From: Fistulifera solaris
Lineage: Eukaryota > Bacillariophyta > Bacillariophyceae > Naviculales > Stauroneidaceae
Direction: 5' to 3'
NCBI GenBank assembly: GCA_030295235.1
Contig: AP026153.1
Span: 62,001-126,000, forward strand
DNA: 64,000 nt
Shown here in pieces: positions 57,307 through 64,000 of the stretch. Numbering within the stretch: the first letter of the stretch is position 1; each line of letters begins with the position of its first letter. The translations under genes were made by a program, and so were the position numbers. The notes below the pieces were generated by a model, which did no database searches, was not told where the DNA came from, and saw nothing but the letters and a program-made list of their open reading frames with translations.

Positions 57307-57834
57307 ATGGGGACAATGTTTCGATCACTTTTCTTACTTTTCGTCTCGCTGAGCTTTCTGTCGCACGCATCGTCTTACCCTCATCGAGAGTTGAGTGCGA
57401 AAATGGAAAATTGGACGAATAACACGGATACCGGAAGCGAAACGGACACGGTAGCCAACACCAATTCCACTGAAACCAGTCCAAGCAAGAAACCCAAGGC
57501 TACAGTATCGACTGGAGATGACGACGCGACATCGAAAAAGACAATCAGCAACTCAACGGCCGTCATCCCCGGACAACAGGAAACAAACTATGTCAATACC
57601 TCCATTTCGCAGTGGGATATCACCAACAAATCCATGATTTCAATGAACGATACTTTGTCCGAAAACAGTGGCTTTCTTCCCAAAGAACGACCGCAAACAA
57701 CAGAATGGCTGCAATCGTGTTTGGGGATCTTTCTGGGCTTGGCCGTCATTCTGTTTGGTCTCACGGCGTATAAAAAATACCAAAAACGCCGGCATTATGA
57801 GAATGCTCCTGAAATGCAAACATTGGTAGTGTGA
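57307..57834 (+). CDS. Type I single-pass membrane protein, unknown
   Basis: 175 residues from MGTMFRSLFLLFVSLSFLSH, a signal peptide that probably ends near HASS|YPH. The lumenal or extracellular part (about 110 residues) is rich in Asn, Thr and Ser with many N-glycosylation sequons (NWTNNT, NSTETS, NSTAV, NTSIS, NKSM, NDTLS). One transmembrane helix, CLGIFLGLAVILFGLTAY, is followed by a basic stop-transfer KKYQKRRHYE and a short cytosolic tail ending PEMQTLVV. This is a mucin-like surface or secretory-pathway protein. Family unknown. Confidence 0.7.
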   Translation: MGTMFRSLFLLFVSLSFLSHASSYPHRELSAKMENWTNNTDTGSETDTVANTNSTETSPSKKPKATVSTGDDDATSKKTISNSTAVIPGQQETNYVNTSISQWDITNKSMISMNDTLSENSGFLPKERPQTTEWLQSCLGIFLGLAVILFGLTAYKKYQKRRHYENAPEMQTLVV

Positions 57835-58215
57835 TTTTGATCTGTTATGAATACACTACGCGTTTTAGAATCTATTCCGCATGCTACTCGCATAACAGCA
57901 ATACCAGGAAATAATCGATGGTTCTCCTCGCTTCCCCAAACTTCGACAAATTATCTTCTACTCCATTTAGTTAAGTGAATGCTCGTAGTTAGTATACATA
58001 ATGACTTTAAGAGATTCATAGCAATTTTTTCTATTACGGAGTAGCTATTTACAGATGGCTTAACGTTCAAGAAGACTTCGCGATGCTTGTTAACATTGCC
58101 TCAAAGAGAGCCAATAAGGATGAAAAATGTACAGCGCTCCTTCTTGCTAGCATGGAAGTCGTTCACAGCGTCAACTTTGACTCTGTATGGGCGAACATTT
58201 GAGCAGAGTACGCTC
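57835..58215. other. Intergenic, no gene seen
   Basis: Convergent spacer; nothing recognisable. Confidence 0.4.
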
Positions 58216-58455
58216 CTATTGCGATGGCGCGCAGGTATCGCCGTTCGATGACGACACGTCTGCTTGATGGCAATCATCGTCGAACCCGTCTTTGATCAGT
58301 TCCAGCGCCTCGTCAAGGACGCTGATGAGCAGGCGACGACGTTGACTGGTGTCTCGCGTATGCACTCGGGGTGATGTGTTTTCCGCTGAGGAGCGTTGCC
58401 GAGCAACGAAGGAGCTGGGCGTCGCGGACGGAATAGTGATGTTCTTGAGATTCAT
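58216..58455 (-). CDS. Small helical protein A (paralogous pair)
   Basis: 79 residues. The N-terminal 38 residues are Ser/Thr/Arg-rich and disordered; then RRRLLISVLDEALELIKDGF forms an amphipathic helix, followed by an acidic tail with two cysteines. A similar layout and helix (KRVIRVLEEALALVEDCEEL) occur in 59359-59595 on the same strand, so the two are likely paralogues. No known domain. Confidence 0.5.
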   Translation of the reverse strand: MNLKNITIPSATPSSFVARQRSSAENTSPRVHTRDTSQRRRLLISVLDEALELIKDGFDDDCHQADVSSSNGDTCAPSQ

Positions 58456-59358
58456 TGTTTGATAGGCGCTTTTGAAAGAGGGACGGGATGTGAATTAGTA
58501 ATATTATTATTTGTGACAAGCAACTGGTTTCAAAAGAACGACGCGGAAAAGTAGTGGTAGAGGTCTAATGTCTAATGAGCTGGTGGTCTTGAGAAAAGAG
58601 CGGACATTGAACTATAATTCTCCGCACCGTCTCACAGCCGCTTCTTTGATGTCTTCCTTTATGTACAATGAAGGAATTTGGGCTTATTGGGTATTGGGTA
58701 CATTGTACATTTTGTTTTTGTTTCTTGTCTCTTGTCTCTTGTCTTCTAACGATAGTCATCAATGTAGTACAAAAATTGGATACTTTTTAATTTTGAATTT
58801 TGAATCCGCTTAAACAGCCACGCATACGAACAAAAAGAAGTCAATTGAATCATCGTCGGCAAGACTATCGTACCTGGTACTGTATTAGGTATTAGATATT
58901 AGGTCTAAACCCGCAGAGCGCAAAGAATCCAATGAACGATCTAGGTCTACAGCAAACGGAAAATGAAGCGAGTTAGAAGTTAGAAGTTAGTTAGAAGCTT
59001 GGTCCTTGATGCGTGTCATGAAAATAAACGGAATTATCTGACGTTCCTCATTCAACCTTCGACCAATTTGTCACTCTGCATAACGAAACATGATGATTGC
59101 GAAGGAGTGGCCCGCATCAAATTAGTCTTGATTGGAAGGATGGGATGATCTGCTCAAACAGAACTGCTCCTAATCTATGATTTTATAGCAAAAACTCCAA
59201 ACGATCCTCCACCACGAGGCACTCGGCGGCGAGAATATTATACGATAATCAGGCGAAAAAGTGTAGAACGTAGCCAAAGCTGACTATATGTTTTATGTCG
59301 GAACCGCTAGCATTAAATTTCGTGTTTTGGGTCATGTACAAGTAAGTTGCTTCTGTTC
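58456..59358. other. Intergenic, no gene seen
   Basis: About 900 bp. TTAGAAGTTAGAAGTTAG-type short tandem repeats near 58972-58994. No gene supported. Confidence 0.4.
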
Positions 59359-59595
59359 TTATCTAGCGTGCTCCTCTAGTTCGTTCAAACTTCCGTCTTG
59401 CGACGCAAATAATTCTTCACAATCCTCCACCAAAGCAAGGGCTTCCTCGAGAACACGGATAACCCGTTTTGCCGAAAGGTTTGGCGACGACTCGTTCGGA
59501 GATGCCAAACGCCTTGACGAGTCAAACGATAAAGCTCCTGAAGACATGAATAGTCGTCGATTCAGGGGTGTAGCGGGTGGGCTTTGCTTCGTCAT
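59359..59595 (-). CDS. Small helical protein B (paralogous pair)
   Basis: 78 residues. A disordered Ser/Arg/Pro-rich N-terminus (SSRRLASPNESSPNLS) and an amphipathic helix KRVIRVLEEALALVEDCEEL, then an acidic tail. It matches protein A in length, layout and the hhxVLxEALxLhxD helix pattern. No known domain. The repeated SSP and RRLAS motifs could be phosphorylation sites. Confidence 0.5.
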   Translation of the reverse strand: MTKQSPPATPLNRRLFMSSGALSFDSSRRLASPNESSPNLSAKRVIRVLEEALALVEDCEELFASQDGSLNELEEHAR

Positions 59596-60067
59596 GGTTT
59601 CCAGAGATCCTTGAAATTATCCTTGGTCGGTAGATAATTAGAAAATAGCGACGGAATGAAGCGACGATGCCTTGCGATTTTGTGAAGCAATTCGGATGGA
59701 AGTCAATAGAAAGATGATGCATGTCCAATTGCCGACGAAAAATGCATCCGTCATTGCGTCATTTGCCACCTCGGACAAAACAGCTCAGAACGCGGTTTAT
59801 CCACAAGAGTGAAGAACATGTTGAAGATGACTGATCGTCATTTCTTCACTAAGTTTTTGTCGTATTTTCCGTTTCTCCGGGACAAAAGAAGGCCCAGAGC
59901 TTTTACAGACATTCTATTCTGACATCACGCTCCTTGTGACGCCATATACGTGATTCGAAAGGATCCGCGATCCGCCACGAGACATGGTATTTTTGCGGTT
60001 GCAATACGATGATTTTCGCATTGAAACAGCATAATAAGGAATAATAAATGATTCAAAATAAGGTCTA
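59596..60067. other. Intergenic, no gene seen
   Basis: Divergent promoter region between small protein B and the plastid-targeted protein. Nothing recognisable. Confidence 0.4.
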
Positions 60068-62069
60068 ATGATTGTGATCTACCGGCTGCTTTTCACTATT
60101 CAATTATGTGCTCTGCTTGCTGCATCGTTTTTGGGTCGAGAAAATAGCTTTCTTGTTTTGAGATCAACAGCAAAATGCGGTTTAAAAAAGACAGCGGTTC
60201 TCGTTATTTGCATCCCCCGAACCGCGCGTTCGAGGTCTCATGGAAGAGGAAGATTTCCAACAAAAGAACGTGTACAATGAGGCCCTTAATCAATTGCGAC
60301 AGAAATTTCCCTACTTATTGCAAACGCCGCTATCAAATTCTCTACTGGCCCCCGATATCGAGTTGAATGTTGGAGTCTCTCCCAGTATATCATTGGCTTC
60401 CTCTCGAGAGGAACTGCTTCGACTTCAACAAATCATTATATTGACGCTTCGGGCCGGAAATCTGGTGCAATTCCAGCCACCCGTTGTCCAGTGCCAGTTC
60501 GGGTGTCTTCCCAACAATACAAATATTGTAAGAATCCGATGGCGCGTCGACTTGGCGGCTTCTCCACAACAACCCGTTTTGTTTGACGGAGAGTCGGTTG
60601 TCCAGTTGAATGGATCATCCATTGACACGCTGCGTCTAGAAAGTGTTAACTTCAATGGCCAGCCGCAAGACGCCGTCACGATCGGGCGCTTTCTGTCGTC
60701 AAGTCGAAGAGCCGTGCAGCAAGTACAGAGTTCACCGCTGCTGCAGCCGTTTCTGACGTCGCTATCTCCTCTTTTGGATACTCTCTTACTATCTTCGTCT
60801 TCGAATACATCGCTTGAGGATTCATTGTCGGAAGAATCTTCGTCTATCTTCTTGATACGCCCAATCAACTCGACGAACACAGCAAATGCAACAAAAAGCA
60901 GCAACGGAGAAGCTCAATGGGTACCACTGGAGGAATATCCTAGCAACTCATCTGATTTTCCTCTTCCAGGATCCGGGTCCTGGAGCAAGTACGCATTATT
61001 TCACAAACGTGCTGAACAATTCTACAAAGAAGTGTTACCAGCTTTACAAGATGGGACCATCGACGAATCGTGCTTTGCGCGTGAAGCGCGTCTCATCACT
61101 CAGGATGTCGGCGTCAAGAATCCACAACGGTTTTATCAAACACTAGCCATTGGACGACAACAATCGGGTGCGCAGTTTCAGTGTACGGGGATCAAGGCTG
61201 TTTGGAATGACAACGCTGTGGAAGTCTCGTATACGACTACTATTCCATCTTTACCTTCAGCGTTGCGATTTCGAGGCGCGGATGTATTTGCATTCAATGA
61301 CGCTGACCCCGTTCAAATAGCAAATATTCGTCAAGTACAGTTTCAAAATGAGGAGCCTTCGAGTGCCTGGGATGGTACGCTCGTCATGAAAAGTTTAGCG
61401 AAAGCGGTAGAAACAGGACGTCCGGATACGTGGGCGGACTTAATTCTGTTACCCAAGTCGGGACAATCCAGGTCTTTTCCTAGAAAATCGCGATCTGATA
61501 CTGCAGCCACGACAATCTACCGAATCATGGAACGGCTCCATATTGATTTGCGGCAGCTGGCTGGGCAGAATGAGACGGCTGTGGTACCAGCTAGCAATTA
61601 TCTTGACGAGGCGGTGCAGCTTACAGGCTACTTAAATGAAACGCTTGTCAAAGGGTCCGCACTATACTCAAGAAGTATTCTACTTGCCGTGCAATCATTT
61701 AAAGCAGCACTTAATAGCAATCAGATCAAATCCAAACAAGCGCCAGCGGTGCGGATCGAATTGACCGAAAACGGCAATGTGCGATGCGCTTTGACCTTAT
61801 TCTTGCAAGTCGTTGGGGTTCCTGCGTCAGTAAATGTACCCGTGAAGCTGCAAATCGATTTTGAATATGTTGCGGATCCTGACTCGGGTAGAATTATCCA
61901 GCATCGGTTGCTCGAATCACGGATCAATGGTCAGTTGACACCAGGAGACGTCGTCTCGCGTTGGATCCGCCGATTCACAGATCCCTCTTCAAAGCGATCA
62001 GAAGAGGAAGACTGGCTAGGTAGTGCCCTAGACACCATCAAATGGATGAGATCATTACGTCCTGAATGA
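60068..62069 (+). CDS. Plastid-targeted protein with NTF2-like repeats (tentative)
   Basis: About 667 residues. The leader MIVIYRLLFTIQLCALLAAS then FLGRENSF is a signal peptide with Phe at the cleavage point, followed by a basic Ser-rich transit peptide: a diatom plastid presequence. A one-base break in the A run at 60184-60189 separates leader and body; without bridging, translation would start at 60240 (MEEEDFQQKN) and lose the leader. The body shows two to three segments with the helix-then-sheet pattern of NTF2/SnoaL folds (RIRWRVDLAAS near residue 155; YKEVLPALQDGTI; VKLQIDFEYVADPDSG near the end). The fold call is tentative and the function unknown. Confidence 0.65.
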
Positions 62070-62464
62070 AGAATCGACGTTAGTCTGCTGCGGGGCTTGA
62101 AAACCTTGTTCATTACTTCAACGCCGTCGCACCTAGAAAGGTTTGCATCCCTTTTGTTCTTACACAAAATCATAACTGACGTCAAGGATAGTCTATTTTA
62201 TATAATAAGTTTGCTGACAAACTATAAGGACAAAAGAGCCATCGTCAAAACTTCCTTCCGATTGATCAGAACTTGCGGGAAGGGTACACTCTGTACCACA
62301 CTGCTTTATATCGAGAATACGAACAGTTTTCTTGTCGTCTTCTTTGGATCTGACCCTCATTCATTTTGCTCTTCCGCCCATTTCTTTTATCTTTGAAGGA
62401 AGCGCACACGCAATAACACCTATCCACGTTACTTGGTTATTTGCGGACTGAAATTACAAATATA
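62070..62464. other. Promoter of purine permease gene
   Basis: No gene. Contains a CRE palindrome TGACGTCA at 62177-62184, about 280 bp upstream of the start at 62465. Confidence 0.4.
62177..62184. promoter_or_regulatory. CRE palindrome TGACGTCA
   Basis: Perfect site upstream of the permease gene. Function is inference. Confidence 0.35.
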
Positions 62465-64000
62465 ATGGGAGCCTTTATCGATTCGATCGACGAAGCGGTC
62501 AACGAATCACCCATTGGGCGATTCTTTGATCTCAAAGAACGAGGCAGCAAGTTATCGATCGAGTTTCGTGGAGCATTGGCCACTTTCATGAGCATGGCCT
62601 ACATTCTTGCCGTCAATCCGCGCATTATTTCCGATAGTGGCGGCCCCTGTCCCTTTCCGGAAAGTGGTAACTTGTTTGAACCTGAATATTCCGCGTGCAT
62701 TGAGGGCGTCAAAAGGAATTGATTACATCTACAGCTCTCGCTAGTATGTTCGGGTGCTTCGCCATGGGACTCGGTGCAAACTTGCCAGTGGCTTTAGCAC
62801 CGGGTATGGGTATGAATGGTATGTACATTTTTGATTCCTCTTTTCCATCGGCATTTCTATACTCACTGGTAATCGCGATGTATCTTTCAGCTTACTTCAC
62901 GTATAGGTGAGAAGAATTTGCGTGTTCATGTCGTTATAGCTCGCTTTCACTGACAAAGCTGCTTCATTTTCATAATTACAGTGTGGTTGGATTCCGCGGA
63001 ACAGGCAACATTTCGTATGAATCCGCGTGCACCGCTGTCTTGATTGAAGGCTTTATCTTCCTTTTCCTTGCAGTGACTGGTATTCGTTACTGGATCATCA
63101 AATTCATTCCTGAACCGGTTCGTTTGGCTACGCCGGCGGCCATCGGGGCGTTTCTGGCGCATTTGGGATTGCAGACAGCGGAAGGCATCGGATTGGTGGT
63201 CTCGGACATAGCGACGGCTGTGACTTTAGGAGCGTGTCCCCTTTCGAAACGGACCCCGATTGTGGCGCTCACACCGGATTGTGCCGCCAATACCAACTTT
63301 TGTGTGACGAGCGATGCTTACACTTGTGACGACGAAGGAGGGGTCATGACATCAGCCATGACATGGCTTGGGCTTCTGGGTATGGCCATTATGCTCATCT
63401 TGCTTGCATACAGGTAAGAGAAGCAACATGTATCTGAATCTGTCGGACAGTCAAGGTAATAGTCTCACTTTTCGTCACTTCATTCTCTGCAATCACAAGA
63501 TGGCGCTCGGCTTTTATTGTTGGCATCTCGTTTGTCACGTTTATATCGTGGTTCCGTGACACTGCTGTTACATATTTCCCGAATGACGACATCGGCGACG
63601 CACGCTTCGAGTATTTCAAACAGGTTGTCTCGATAGAGCCCTTGGATAAAGTCTTAGCACCCTTCACCAACGAACTGAGCGACGCCGGCGTGGCTCTATT
63701 CACGTTTCTTTACGTTGACTTTCTTGATACCAGTGTAAGGCTTATGTTTGTTTCAATTCGATCTGTATACAAACACTCATCGTGGTTTATTTTTCAGGGA
63801 ACTCTCTTAGGAATTGTGTCAGCAATGGGCTACGTAAACGAGGAAGGAGATTTTCCCAAATCGTATTTTGCTTACAGCGCCGATGCTCTTGCCACCATTT
63901 TTGGCAGTATTTTCGGCCTTAGCCCTGTAACATCGTACATTGAAAGTGGAAGTGGTGTGGAAGCTGGCAGTCGTACAGGTTTGACTGCTGTATTTTGTGG
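62465..64000 (+). CDS. AzgA-type purine permease (NCS2), 3'-partial
   Basis: Membrane transporter for adenine, guanine or hypoxanthine with proton symport. Family marks: STFMSMAYILAVNP-like ATFMSMAYILAVNPRI, ANLPVALAPGMGMNGMY, and SPVTSYIESGSGVEAG near the window end. Introns: 62907-62981, 63414-63499 and 63735-63797. A one-base break at an A run near 62713 interrupts EGVKKELITSTAL; homology continues in the next frame. A Cys-rich insert (CPLSKRTPIVALTPDC, then CVTSDAYTCDDEGG) lies between helices, longer than in bacterial AzgA. At least seven hydrophobic segments are visible before the cut. Confidence 0.88.

Noticed and set aside
1-64000. CRISPR arrays, rRNA, tRNA genes and LTR retroelements
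   Set aside because: I looked for regular spaced repeats, cloverleaf arms and long direct repeats with coding cores, and saw none that held up.

Overview
The window looks like nuclear DNA of a photosynthetic stramenopile, most likely a diatom. Reasons: short GT-AG introns (about 60-140 nt, one of 355 nt) with GTAAG-type donors; compact genes, often converging with under 150 bp between stops; only eukaryotic gene families (eIF1, USP, DHHC, REEP/Yop1, CLEC16A, COA5/PET191, FHA, RING-CH, MYND); and two proteins whose N-termini read as a signal peptide followed by a Phe at the cleavage point, the diatom plastid-import signature. The species cannot be fixed from sequence alone.

Layout. 1-5427 (+) and 18567-25107 (-) are convergent paralogues of a large secreted DUF1800-DUF1501 fusion. 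Between them lie a small Cys-rich secreted ORF, a degenerate-looking autonomous Helitron (about 7.7-14.6 kb) and a CLEC16A-like gene. From 26 to 39.5 kb is a dense housekeeping block: a membrane protein, COA5/PET191, a DHYC palmitoyltransferase, an unknown acidic protein, an FHA/RING-CH protein, a MYND protein, arginyl-tRNA synthetase, an RlmJ-like methyltransferase homologue and a REEP/Yop1 ER-shaping protein. 39.9-42.05 kb holds two adjacent hAT-like non-autonomous elements in the same 8-bp target. 42.7-51.1 kb carries a WRKY19-like zinc-finger protein, eIF1, an unknown protein with two SUMO-interaction-like motifs, a ubiquitin protease, a small MYND protein and a PRCC-like protein. 51.4-59.6 kb is a looser region of very small genes: two paralogous MGC (myristoylation/palmitoylation) microproteins and two paralogous 78-79-residue helical proteins, with a PIF/Harbinger-like element between them. 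60-64 kb has a plastid-targeted protein of unknown function and the 5' part of an AzgA-type purine permease.

A technical theme runs through the window. Many conserved genes, including arginyl-tRNA synthetase, are split by single-base frame breaks, and most of these lie in or next to homopolymer runs. Consensus error of a long-read assembly explains this better than decay, so gene models here should be read across such breaks. No LTR retroelement, viral copy, CRISPR array or convincing tRNA/rRNA gene was seen.
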